The translations under genes and the position numbers were made by a program. From Gammaproteobacteria bacterium (GTDB lineage Bacteria > Pseudomonadota > Gammaproteobacteria > JABDGN01), in assembly GCA_016763565.1 (NCBI GenBank), contig JAESTO010000141.1:1-8583 (forward strand): a stretch of DNA of 8,583 nt, read 5' to 3'. This document shows positions 1 to 6,282 of the stretch, in pieces. Position 1 is the first letter of the stretch, and each line of letters begins with the position of its first letter. The notes below the pieces were generated by a model, which saw only the letters and a program-made list of their open reading frames with translations, ran no database searches and was not told the DNA's origin.

Positions 1-620
1 TGACCGCGCTGCATAACAATTTTGCTGGGCAAATCAATGCCATGCACGTCGCTGTATAAAACATAATGAATCATCCAGCCTTGCTGTTGAAGAAATTGTA
101 GGTGCTGATAACTATCAAAATGCAGTGTTGCCGCCACATGCGGTGCTGGCAAGCCACGCAACCAATAATAGAGATTAGACACCGGTAATGTCCAGCCCAA
201 TTGTTGTTGTAAAAGCATTTCTGCATTGTGTGCGGTGAAAATGTGACCATTATTAGCCTGTAAGCTAACCTTTTTGTTGTCTCCTTCTAAAATTATTCGA
301 CCCATGCCTAATGGGCCAAAAATTTGTAGGCGATACTGACGCTTTTTTTGCTGCAAGAATAAATTAGCACTTTGTGCTTGTTGGCCATTATGAATAGCAA
401 TAGCACCTCGCACTTGCCATTGTTGTATATGTAATAACTGTTGTTGCCGCTGTGGCCATGGCATGTTGCGTAATTGCCCTTCGGGAGCAGGTACTGTGAC
501 ACAACCCATGAGCAACCAACAACTCATCGTTAAGAAGATTAGTTTTATATATCCTCCCAAAACGCTGGACGCCCGCCCACGTGGGTATAACAAAACCTTA
601 TCGTGTATTTCATCATTCAT
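1..620 (-). CDS. lolB: Outer-membrane lipoprotein receptor LolB (partial, C-terminus beyond the left edge)
   Basis: LolB is itself a lipoprotein. It takes lipoproteins from the periplasmic carrier LolA and inserts them into the inner leaflet of the outer membrane. The - strand frame shows a hydrophobic stretch ending in a lipobox, Leu-Met-Gly-Cys, with Cys at 503-501. About 167 mature residues follow with LolB landmarks: WQVRGAIAI, YRLQIFGPLG, NAEMLL, LYYWLRGLP and GWMIHYVLYSD. The frame is still open at position 1, so only the last residues are missing. The start is uncertain. The first in-frame ATG (620) has no good ribosome site and gives an unusually long 39-residue leader. TTG at 560 gives a 20-residue leader. 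ATA at 548, four bases after GGAGG, would give a textbook start of Ile/Met-Lys-Leu-Ile-Phe. The identity is firm and the start is not. It is divergent from pilM. Confidence 0.88.
   Translation of the reverse strand, partial: MNDEIHDKVLLYPRGRASSVLGGYIKLIFLTMSCWLLMGCVTVPAPEGQLRNMPWPQRQQQLLHIQQWQVRGAIAIHNGQQAQSANLFLQQKKRQYRLQIFGPLGMGRIILEGDNKKVSLQANNGHIFTAHNAEMLLQQQLGWTLPVSNLYYWLRGLPAPHVAATLHFDSYQHLQFLQQQGWMIHYVLYSDVHGIDLPSKIVMQRG
563..591. repeat. Degenerate copy of a dispersed palindromic repeat, inside the 5' end of lolB
   Basis: The + strand here begins CGCTGGACGCCCGCCC and ends ACGTGGGTATAAC. From memory it resembles the widespread dispersed repeat of the form CGCTGGATTCCCGCC...GCGGGAATGAC, with about five substitutions. 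It is a GC-rich island in very AT-rich surroundings and contains the palindrome CCCACGTGGG. It lies just upstream of the GGAGG that best fits lolB, so it may be an insertion that altered the original start region. The family assignment is inference. Confidence 0.4.
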
Positions 621-699
621 AATTAAATTGCTTAATATTTATTGCAATAAATGTAATTAATTGTTAATATCGAAATTAATTTAATTACATTTTCTCATA
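621..699. promoter_or_regulatory. Divergent lolB/pilM promoter region with two palindromes
   Basis: This 79-base gap is almost pure A/T. It holds a perfect 16-base palindrome (637-652, centred on TTGCAA) and a perfect 12-base inverted repeat (649-660 AAATGTAATTAA with 681-692, 20-base spacer). The two overlap by four bases. A possible pilM promoter is TTGCAA (643-648), a 16-base spacer and TAATAT (665-670), each box matching four of six consensus bases. The palindromes could bind a dimeric regulator controlling both genes. The symmetry is seen directly; the function is inferred. Confidence 0.4.
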
Positions 700-1386
700 A
701 TGCTAAGTAATAGTAACACGCTCAATAGGATAAAAATATCTTTCGCCCATTTTGCTCGCACTGTATTACCAGAAAAAGCGCCCAAGCAAGTGCTCGGCAT
801 TGATACCACGCAACCCACTATCCGCTTTCTTTTACTTAGCCATCAACACCAACAATACCGCGTACAACATCACGCGGCTATCACACCCACACCAGACGAT
901 CGTTCACCCATGATCACTAAAATGTTGCAACAATGGTTAAATGCTGCTTATATTACGACCGCAACCCCCACAGTTATGGCATTAACTCAACACGATATTA
1001 TCAAAAAAACCATTCCTGTGGCAAAAAAACTTAACCAGCAGGATATTGAAAAAATTGTCGCTACCAACATTGAGCGTTATCTCAGTTGCTCACTGTCTGA
1101 TATTTATCTTGACTTTGCACCCATTGGCCCTTCAGCAAACAATTCACAGTTATTCGATATTCAATTAATTGCCGCACGCCGTCAATTGGTAGACCCTATC
1201 TTACAACCTATTCAACGAGCGGGTTTAACGGTCAAGGTAGTCGATGTCGATAGTTATGCCCTTGCACGTGCTAAATTATTTTTAGACCAGCAAAAAAACG
1301 CGCTCAAAAATTGGCAAAAAATATTAACGAGCGAGGAATCTCTGGTCTTAGGGCTAGCATTACGAGGATTCGCAATATGCATATAA
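700..1386 (+). CDS. pilM: Short PilM-type type IV pilus assembly protein
   Basis: PilM is a cytoplasmic actin-like (FtsA-related) protein that binds the N-terminal tail of PilN and couples the pilus motor side to the inner-membrane complex. Here VLGID at residues 31-35 fits the first phosphate-binding strand, and the middle helix-strand region runs to VKVVDVDSYALARA (178-191), which matches family members. Full-length PilM is about 350 residues; this one is 228. After residue 192 the second nucleotide-binding subdomain is missing, and the protein passes into LVLGLALRGF (215-224), which resembles the conserved C-terminal helix. It therefore looks like an internal in-frame loss, as in enterobacterial HofM, rather than a frameshift. 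The ATG has no clear ribosome site. It is the first gene of the operon and overlaps pilN by 10 bases. ATP binding is doubtful. Confidence 0.8.
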   Translation: MLSNSNTLNRIKISFAHFARTVLPEKAPKQVLGIDTTQPTIRFLLLSHQHQQYRVQHHAAITPTPDDRSPMITKMLQQWLNAAYITTATPTVMALTQHDIIKKTIPVAKKLNQQDIEKIVATNIERYLSCSLSDIYLDFAPIGPSANNSQLFDIQLIAARRQLVDPILQPIQRAGLTVKVVDVDSYALARAKLFLDQQKNALKNWQKILTSEESLVLGLALRGFAICI

Positions 1387-1925
1387 CGGTTAATTTATTA
1401 CCGTGGCGAGAAAAGCAACGTACAATTATTCAACATCGCTTCGTTGCTATTATGCTTATATTGTCGCTCATGATCTTCATCATCAGTTTATTGTTTTATA
1501 TTATAATCGCTCAGAAAATCAACAAACAACACATTCGTAATCGTTTTTTACAACAACACATCAGGCAACTACACAGCAAACAAAAAATAATTAGCCAATT
1601 GAAACGTCAGCAACAACAATTTTCACAACAAATTAACGCATTTAATCAATTAGCTAATAAACGTATCCAAACATTACAGATACTCATTACCCTAGCAAAA
1701 ATGATCCCTGATAATATGGTATTAACCCATCTTAGTTTTGCTAAAAATAACATTCTCATGCAAGGAAAAACTCAAGACACTGAAAATATATCCTATTTTG
1801 TTGACAATCTTATGCAATTACCTTGGTTGACGCAAAGCAAAATTATCAGCATCACTCACGACAAAAAATCCACTGTATTTACTAATGACTTTATTTTATC
1901 AATACAGGTGAAAACCAAACGCTAA
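1377..1925 (+). CDS. pilN: Type IV pilus inner-membrane protein PilN
   Basis: PilN is a bitopic inner-membrane protein. Its short cytoplasmic tail docks into PilM and its periplasmic part pairs with PilO. The ATG at 1377 is chosen over an upstream in-frame ATG at 1311 because it has GAGG at 1364-1367 and puts the family signature VNLLPWRE at residues 5-12, right at the N-terminus. One membrane helix follows (about 23-45), then a Gln/Lys-rich coiled coil (about 46-95) and a small alpha/beta domain to residue 182, near the usual family length. The start lies inside pilM and the stop is five bases before pilO, which suggests translational coupling. The intact docking signature implies the short PilM still has its partner. 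Confidence 0.9.
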   Translation: MHITVNLLPWREKQRTIIQHRFVAIMLILSLMIFIISLLFYIIIAQKINKQHIRNRFLQQHIRQLHSKQKIISQLKRQQQQFSQQINAFNQLANKRIQTLQILITLAKMIPDNMVLTHLSFAKNNILMQGKTQDTENISYFVDNLMQLPWLTQSKIISITHDKKSTVFTNDFILSIQVKTKR

Positions 1926-1930
1926 CCCTT

Positions 1931-2524
1931 ATGGCTATCCCATTATACAAAACCTATTTGAATTATATTGCATACTGCTCCGGATCAAAAAGATGGTTGC
2001 TCATCGTGGGCATTAATTTATTATTGGCAACCAGCAGTTATTCTCTTTTCCTTGCAACCCCATTGATGAAATTTAACCAAGTCCATCAACAACAGCAACG
2101 CTTAAAGTTTATCTTACAACAACGCTACCGCGACATTGCTTTATTGCCTCAATATGAAAAAAACTTAATGCAATTAAAAAAAACGTTACGCTCTATCCGG
2201 CTACAATCATCGCACACCACCACCTCACAATTAATTGCCAGTATTTCTCAAATAGGCAAAAAAAGTGGCATCGTTTTTCAGCTGCTAAAACCGCAAGTTA
2301 AAAAAATTACCGCAGATCACACCATGCTACCATTCAATATAATTATCAACGGAAACTATTCGCAAATCATTAAATTTATCCATCAACTAACCCGTAACCA
2401 ACCCTTTGCTGTGATTCGTCATTTCATGCTAAAAACCAGCAAACCACCGATGGAAAATTTGCAAATAACCATGTCCTTATTATTAGCCACATATCAACCC
2501 AAGGTAAGCTATGAAAAAAAATAG
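1931..2524 (+). CDS. pilO: Type IV pilus inner-membrane protein PilO
   Basis: PilO partners PilN in a periplasmic heterodimer and contacts PilP, linking the inner-membrane platform to the secretin. The 197-residue product has a short cytoplasmic tail, one membrane helix (about 22-44), a Gln-rich coiled coil (about 50-95), and a ferredoxin-like periplasmic domain. In the last, PFNIIINGNYSQIIKFIHQL (334-nucleotide mark onwards in the gene's second half) fits the typical core of PilO, followed by a final strand pair. Sequence similarity is weak, as is usual for the family, so the call rests on size, topology and position between pilN and pilP. No clear ribosome site precedes the ATG, which fits coupling to pilN five bases upstream. 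It overlaps pilP by 14 bases. Confidence 0.83.
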   Translation: MAIPLYKTYLNYIAYCSGSKRWLLIVGINLLLATSSYSLFLATPLMKFNQVHQQQQRLKFILQQRYRDIALLPQYEKNLMQLKKTLRSIRLQSSHTTTSQLIASISQIGKKSGIVFQLLKPQVKKITADHTMLPFNIIINGNYSQIIKFIHQLTRNQPFAVIRHFMLKTSKPPMENLQITMSLLLATYQPKVSYEKK

Positions 2525-2984
2525 CCTTACCTATTTATTCTTGTTGCTGTTATTGCAGCTAAGTGGATGCGATTCAACGAATCAGCATAATTTAAATCAT
2601 TTTATAGAAAAATTAAAGAACAAAGCGCACATAACATTACCCGCATTACCCACATTAATTACCGTATCATCAAATATGGCAATACCAAATGCTTTACGTG
2701 ATCCTTTTGCCATGTCGGTAACCACCTCATTAACAACGGAAAACATGCATCATTATGCGTTAACCTCATTACGTTTGGTGGGTACATTATCTAATCAACA
2801 ACAACATTGGGCCTTACTGCAAACCCCTAACCACACCTTGCAACGGGTAACTATGGGCCAACGTATTGGTAAATCGCAAGCAAAAATTATTGCGATTGAA
2901 CAAGATCACATTACCTTGCAAAAATTAACACAGCAATCGGGCAAAGTCATAAAAGAAATCCTGGTTCTCTCTTTAGGAAAATAA
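2511..2984 (+). CDS. pilP: Type IV pilus inner-membrane lipoprotein PilP
   Basis: PilP is a periplasmic lipoprotein anchored in the inner membrane. It joins the PilN/PilO dimer to the N-domains of PilQ. The 157-residue product begins MKK followed by a hydrophobic run and the lipobox LSGC (Cys20), after which Asp-Ser follow. Asp at +2 is the classical inner-membrane retention signal. A flexible linker contains RDPF (about 64-67), conserved in the family. The C-terminal beta domain shows LRLVGTL (87-93), WALLQTP (99-105), VTMGQRIG (112-119) and a final strand. AAGG at 2501-2504, six bases before the ATG, is a good ribosome site, so the start is secure. One base separates its stop from pilQ. Confidence 0.9.
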   Translation: MKKNSLTYLFLLLLLQLSGCDSTNQHNLNHFIEKLKNKAHITLPALPTLITVSSNMAIPNALRDPFAMSVTTSLTTENMHHYALTSLRLVGTLSNQQQHWALLQTPNHTLQRVTMGQRIGKSQAKIIAIEQDHITLQKLTQQSGKVIKEILVLSLGK

Positions 2985-2985
2985 T

Positions 2986-4260
2986 ATGAAATTTTTACAC
3001 GCTTGTTGCTTAATCTTGTTATTAGCGAATGTGAGCACAACAGCTATTGCAGCAGAAAAAAAAGCATCACCACCCTCTCACACTAAAAAATTATCCTTTA
3101 ATTTCAAACAAATAAAAACCCGCACCATGCTGCAATTATTAGCGGAATTAGCCGATGTTAACATTATCATTAGCGATAAAGTGCAAGGTGAGCTGAGCCT
3201 TCATTTGCGCAATGTAACGTGGCAACATGCTTTAAATATTATTTTAAAAAGCAAAGGATTGGCACAACGTGGCTTCGGCAACGCGGTGTTTATTACCACT
3301 AATAAAGAAATACTCGCCCAAGAACAAAATGAATTACGCGCAGAGAAATCCGGACAAAAAATCAGGCCATTAAAAACGCTATTGCTGACCATTCACTATG
3401 GCGATATAAAAAAATATTATGACTTATTAAAAAACCCGCAACATAGTTTACTATCGGCGCGTGGCCACGTGTTAATGCTGGCATACCGTCACATTCTTAT
3501 TGTCGAAGACACTACAAAAAAATTGCAACAGATCAAACAATTATTTGCAGTGCTTGACAAACCAATTAAACAAGTAATGATCGTTGCCAAAATTGTCGTC
3601 ATGCAGCGCAATTTTGAACGTAACTTAGGCATCAGCTGGTTAATTAAAAGCACCCCATCTGGCAATCGTTTGTCTAGTTTCAGTATGGATTTAGGCAGCA
3701 ACATGCTGGCTAATCAAGGCGCGCAATTGGCATTTGGCACCATTGCGGATGATATTGTACTTGATTTAGAATTATCGGCACTCGAAGTTGAAGGTGTTGC
3801 CAACATTGTGTCAAGCCCACGTATCATGACGATGAATAATGCCACTGCTAGCATTGAACAAGGTACACAAATTCCTTACAGCACCACCGCATTAAATGGT
3901 GGCACTGGCATACGGCTGATACCGGCCACTTTAAAATTAGAAGTAACACCACAAATATTACCTGGTAATAAAATGATCCTGACCTTATTCGTCAAGCAAG
4001 ATCGTCCAGGCGTCTCCCTCAATCACGCCCAGCCACCCATCGACACGCGAAGCATCAAAACGCAGATTAGCGTACACGATGGACAAACGATTGTATTGGG
4101 TGGAATTTATGAACGCGATAATAAAAACTCTGTCACACGTGTGCCTTTTCTTGGTAGCATTCCTATTCTAGGCAAATTGTTTAGTAGCAAACACATCACT
4201 CGCACCAAGACTGAATTAATGATTTTTATTACGCCTAAAATTGTTAAGGAAGAACCCTAG
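2986..4260 (+). CDS. pilQ: Outer-membrane secretin PilQ, short AMIN-less form
   Basis: PilQ forms the gated outer-membrane ring through which a type IV pilus passes or DNA enters. The 424-residue product has a signal peptide (about 1-23, cleavage after AIA or AIAA) and an STN-type N0 domain (about 38-105, with NIIISDKVQGELSLHLRNV). A secretin N1 domain follows (about 133-192), then the secretin core (about 198-421). The core contains VANIVSSPRI (271-280), IEQGTQIPY (290-298), VLGGIYE (370-376), VPFLGSIPILGKLF (386-399) and ELMIFITPKIV (410-420). Typical PilQ of 700 or more residues carries AMIN domains that bind peptidoglycan; none is present here, as in HofQ/ComE-type competence secretins. 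AGGA at 2975-2978 is the ribosome site. It ends the operon. The aroK/aroB pair that often follows pilQ is absent. Confidence 0.93.
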   Translation: MKFLHACCLILLLANVSTTAIAAEKKASPPSHTKKLSFNFKQIKTRTMLQLLAELADVNIIISDKVQGELSLHLRNVTWQHALNIILKSKGLAQRGFGNAVFITTNKEILAQEQNELRAEKSGQKIRPLKTLLLTIHYGDIKKYYDLLKNPQHSLLSARGHVLMLAYRHILIVEDTTKKLQQIKQLFAVLDKPIKQVMIVAKIVVMQRNFERNLGISWLIKSTPSGNRLSSFSMDLGSNMLANQGAQLAFGTIADDIVLDLELSALEVEGVANIVSSPRIMTMNNATASIEQGTQIPYSTTALNGGTGIRLIPATLKLEVTPQILPGNKMILTLFVKQDRPGVSLNHAQPPIDTRSIKTQISVHDGQTIVLGGIYERDNKNSVTRVPFLGSIPILGKLFSSKHITRTKTELMIFITPKIVKEEP

Positions 4261-4836
4261 CTTTGTTTTCAGAAGCAGAATAAACCGATGAAGTGAAAGG
4301 CTATTGAAAAACAGAAGGTACCCTATCTGTGGTAACTTCTCGCCATTATTCTTAGCCGTAATAGCTAAAACATTGCCACGCATTACATTTAATGTTCGCG
4401 TAGCTGTTCCCTTTTGCCGGTAGTTAAAAAATAACAATGGTTCTGTTAATAGCGGTTTTTTATATTATTTCGTCGTTACTTTTTGCGCAGCTGGTGCCAT
4501 CGGTGCTGTACCACGCCACATAGTCTTTATCATCGAATAAACACAAAAAGTATTGACCAGCTTTGGAGGCAATAGCCACTTTAATACGCCAGATAAACAG
4601 ATTATCCGCCGCGGCTTTGAATTTTTGGATAATAACGACAACATTATCATGCTCTTGCGGCGTCACCACCTTAGCAACATGTTTGGCGTTGCAATATGGA
4701 CTGCTATGACCCAGTATAACAAAAACAATATACACGGCCCCGGAAGAACGATGCACTAAACTGGTTATTATGGATAATCTTGCTTTTCATGAGAGGCTAT
4801 ACTCTCTGTCGATACAGCGAGGTTTTTTTAAAAGCT
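4261..4836. other. 576-base stretch without an assignable gene, possible degraded reading frame
   Basis: No recognised protein or RNA lies between pilQ and csrA. The best candidate is a - strand frame from 4756 (GTG) to 4460, 98 codons, with a hydrophobic signal-like run near its start, three cysteines and a charged C-terminal half. It has no ribosome site. A second - strand frame begins ATG at 4790 (MKSKIIHNNQF...) and would join it after a one-base shift near 4740, so this could be a broken gene for a small exported protein. A further - strand frame covers 4437-4216 and is open but runs into the pilQ 3' end. None matches a family I know. A + strand terminator closes the stretch. Confidence 0.3.
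4791..4829 (+). terminator. Probable Rho-independent terminator, + strand
   Basis: GAGAG (4791-4795) pairs with CTCTC (4802-4806) around a six-base loop. An overlapping weaker hairpin covers 4804-4822 (CTC/GAG and TGT/ACA). A run of seven T follows at 4823-4829. Read on the + strand this fits intrinsic termination, probably of the pil operon transcript, whose 3' end would then be about 560 bases beyond pilQ. The stems are short, so confidence is moderate. Confidence 0.42.
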
Positions 4837-5049
4837 TTAATCAGTTACTGATGTTGCTTGCCTTTTTTCGTTTCTTATCCGAACAAAAATTTCTTGGCGA
4901 TGAACAGTAATCTCTTTGGGTGCTTTGATACCTAAACGTACTTGCTCACCCCGAAGGCTTAAAATGGTAATTTCTACATTATTGGCTGGATTATTCCAGT
5001 CATTACCCACAATGATACTCTCGTTAATATATCGTGTTAAAACTAACAT
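4837..5049 (-). CDS. csrA: CsrA-family translational regulator with a loop insertion
   Basis: CsrA (RsmA) is a small dimeric protein that binds GGA motifs in mRNA leaders and changes translation or stability. The ATG at 5049 is chosen because the protein must begin MLVLTR and because AGGGTGG lies five bases upstream; an in-frame GTG at 5058 would only add three residues. The 70-residue product keeps [20 protein letters not shown] (36-55), including the RNA-contacting Arg at 51 (Arg44 in Escherichia coli) and Leu4. It has about seven extra residues (WNNPANN, 18-24) between strands 1 and 2, and Asn replaces the usual Gly at position 9. A perfect TTGACA lies at 5114-5109, with only a weak -10 match. 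Paralogous CsrA copies are common in Legionellales, so this may not be the housekeeping copy. Confidence 0.93.
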   Translation of the reverse strand: MLVLTRYINESIIVGNDWNNPANNVEITILSLRGEQVRLGIKAPKEITVHRQEIFVRIRNEKRQATSVTD

Positions 5050-5556
5050 AATGTCCACCCTCAGTTTAAAGGCAATAGGCTAAAAATAAAGAATTATTAA
5101 TGATAATATGTCAACATATGATTAGCATTTAGATAAACGGTGTTGTTGCGTTGTCTTCAGATGACACCCTAACTTTTGTGTTATTAAAAACAATAAGGAC
5201 TCTAAGCAAATATTATGCATGCAGTTATTATGATTATTCCTACACAATCAGCGTCAGAATCCTTACCGTAGTATTTGCCCAACTTTTGTCAGACATTAAA
5301 CAATTAACTATTAAATTAATTATTTGTTCTTCACTTATCTACGTAAGTTTATTTAATTTACTTTTTTTATTTTTTTCCGTTGTTGTTATTATTCGGCGTG
5401 TACAATGATACAAAAAAACAACAACTAAACAAACAGCCTCTTTTAATACTAAAGTTTAGTACTAAAAAATGCATAGCAGAATGACAGGCGGGCGCGGCTC
5501 GACTAAACGAAAATTTACAACATAATAATAAAACTTATTACCATGAAGGAAAAAAC
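5050..5556. other. 507-base AT-rich intergenic region, no gene seen
   Basis: The region carries the csrA upstream sequence on the - strand and the methyltransferase leader on the + strand. An open frame at 5151-5408 begins at TTG without a ribosome site and has low-complexity, mostly hydrophobic content in T-rich DNA; I do not accept it as a gene. A possible + strand -10 box TACAAT lies at 5401-5406 with no convincing -35. A palindrome (5447-5461) and a GC-rich patch (about 5486-5503) follow. I see no tRNA and no riboswitch. Confidence 0.6.
5447..5466. promoter_or_regulatory. Perfect 7-bp palindrome upstream of the methyltransferase gene
   Basis: TACTAAA (5447-5453) and TTTAGTA (5455-5461) are exact inverted copies around one G, and a further direct TACTAAA follows at 5460-5466. 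Such compact symmetry is typical of an operator for a dimeric repressor. It lies about 90 bases before the start codon, in what would be the leader if transcription starts near the TACAAT at 5401. The role is inferred only. Confidence 0.33.
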
Positions 5557-6282
5557 ATGAGTCAAACTACCTTACTACATAAACCTGCACTTAAGCTGGA
5601 AAATAATGTGCTACCTAAACCAGCATGGAGTAACCAAAACTCAAAAGAATTTTATGAACATATCCCCATTGAATTATTTGAGAAAATTGCTGCCACAGGT
5701 GGCTTAATCAATAGTTACGAATTAGAGTTGATTAAACCTTATATTAAAAAAGCCAATAACATTTTAGAAGTGGGTGGTGGTTATGGAAGAGTTATTAACC
5801 ATATCCTAAAACATCGTACGAGTAATACTGAAATTACAACGATAGAGCAAAGCCAACATTTATACAAACATTTATGTGCAACGTTTTCTGAAAATATTCG
5901 CGTCATTCACGAGAATATAAAAACCATTACATTCGATGAGAAATTTGACTTGATATTATTAATGTGGTCTGGCTTGGCAGAGTTTTCAAAGCGCTATCAA
6001 CCTTTTCTCATAAAAAAACTCATTATGGCCTTAAATAACCACGGCATACTCATTATAGATAATATTGATTCGCAATGTAAACCCATCGGTTCAACCTTTT
6101 TTAAAGATCAAACCTATTTGATAGAAACGCCTTACGGGAACTTATATGGTTATACACCATCAAAAAAAGATGTGCAATATTATTTAAAAGGACTGCCTGT
6201 CAAAAATCTTGAGGTAATAAACTATAATACTGAACAGTATAGGGCTAGAGAATTATATATTATACAAAAAAATGCTTCATGA
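5557..6282 (+). CDS. Class I SAM-dependent methyltransferase, substrate unknown
   Basis: The 241-residue product has the Rossmann-type methyltransferase core. Motif I, NILEVGGGYGRV (68-79), is the glycine-rich SAM loop. An acidic Glu at 97 after strand 2 (TTIEQS) would hold the ribose hydroxyls. Motif II is FDLILLMWSGLAEF (130-143), and LNNHGILIIDNID (159-171) is the strand 5 region. The N-terminal 65 residues, rich in Tyr/Pro/Glu, probably form a lid or substrate part. There is no signal peptide or membrane helix, so it is cytoplasmic. AAGGA at 5546-5550 is a good ribosome site. A five-codon frame starting at 5543 stops across this ATG and is probably chance. The stop codon overlaps that of the converging gene within TCATGA. 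Substrate and pathway cannot be told from the sequence. Confidence 0.85.
   Translation: MSQTTLLHKPALKLENNVLPKPAWSNQNSKEFYEHIPIELFEKIAATGGLINSYELELIKPYIKKANNILEVGGGYGRVINHILKHRTSNTEITTIEQSQHLYKHLCATFSENIRVIHENIKTITFDEKFDLILLMWSGLAEFSKRYQPFLIKKLIMALNNHGILIIDNIDSQCKPIGSTFFKDQTYLIETPYGNLYGYTPSKKDVQYYLKGLPVKNLEVINYNTEQYRARELYIIQKNAS

Noticed and set aside
308..502. 64-codon - strand frame inside lolB
   Set aside because: It is a shadow frame; the LolB signatures and lipobox are in another - strand frame.
463..660. 65-codon + strand frame opposite the lolB start
   Set aside because: It lies antisense to the lolB signal peptide and leader, has no ribosome site and no family likeness.
3201..3704. 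Two - strand frames inside pilQ
   Set aside because: They lie antisense to conserved secretin domains and are composition shadows.
4216..4437. 73-codon - strand frame across the pilQ 3' end
   Set aside because: It overlaps the pilQ C-terminus, has no ribosome site and no recognisable motif; kept only as part of the description of the gap.
4553..4759. 68-codon + strand frame in the pilQ-csrA gap
   Set aside because: No ribosome site or family likeness; the opposite strand looks more protein-like.
5151..5408. 85-codon + strand frame, hydrophobic
   Set aside because: TTG start without a ribosome site and low-complexity hydrophobic content as expected from T-rich DNA.
5543..5560. Five-codon leader frame whose stop overlaps the methyltransferase start
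   Set aside because: It could couple translation, but five codons overlapping an ATGA are likely by chance and AAGGA is better read as the ribosome site.
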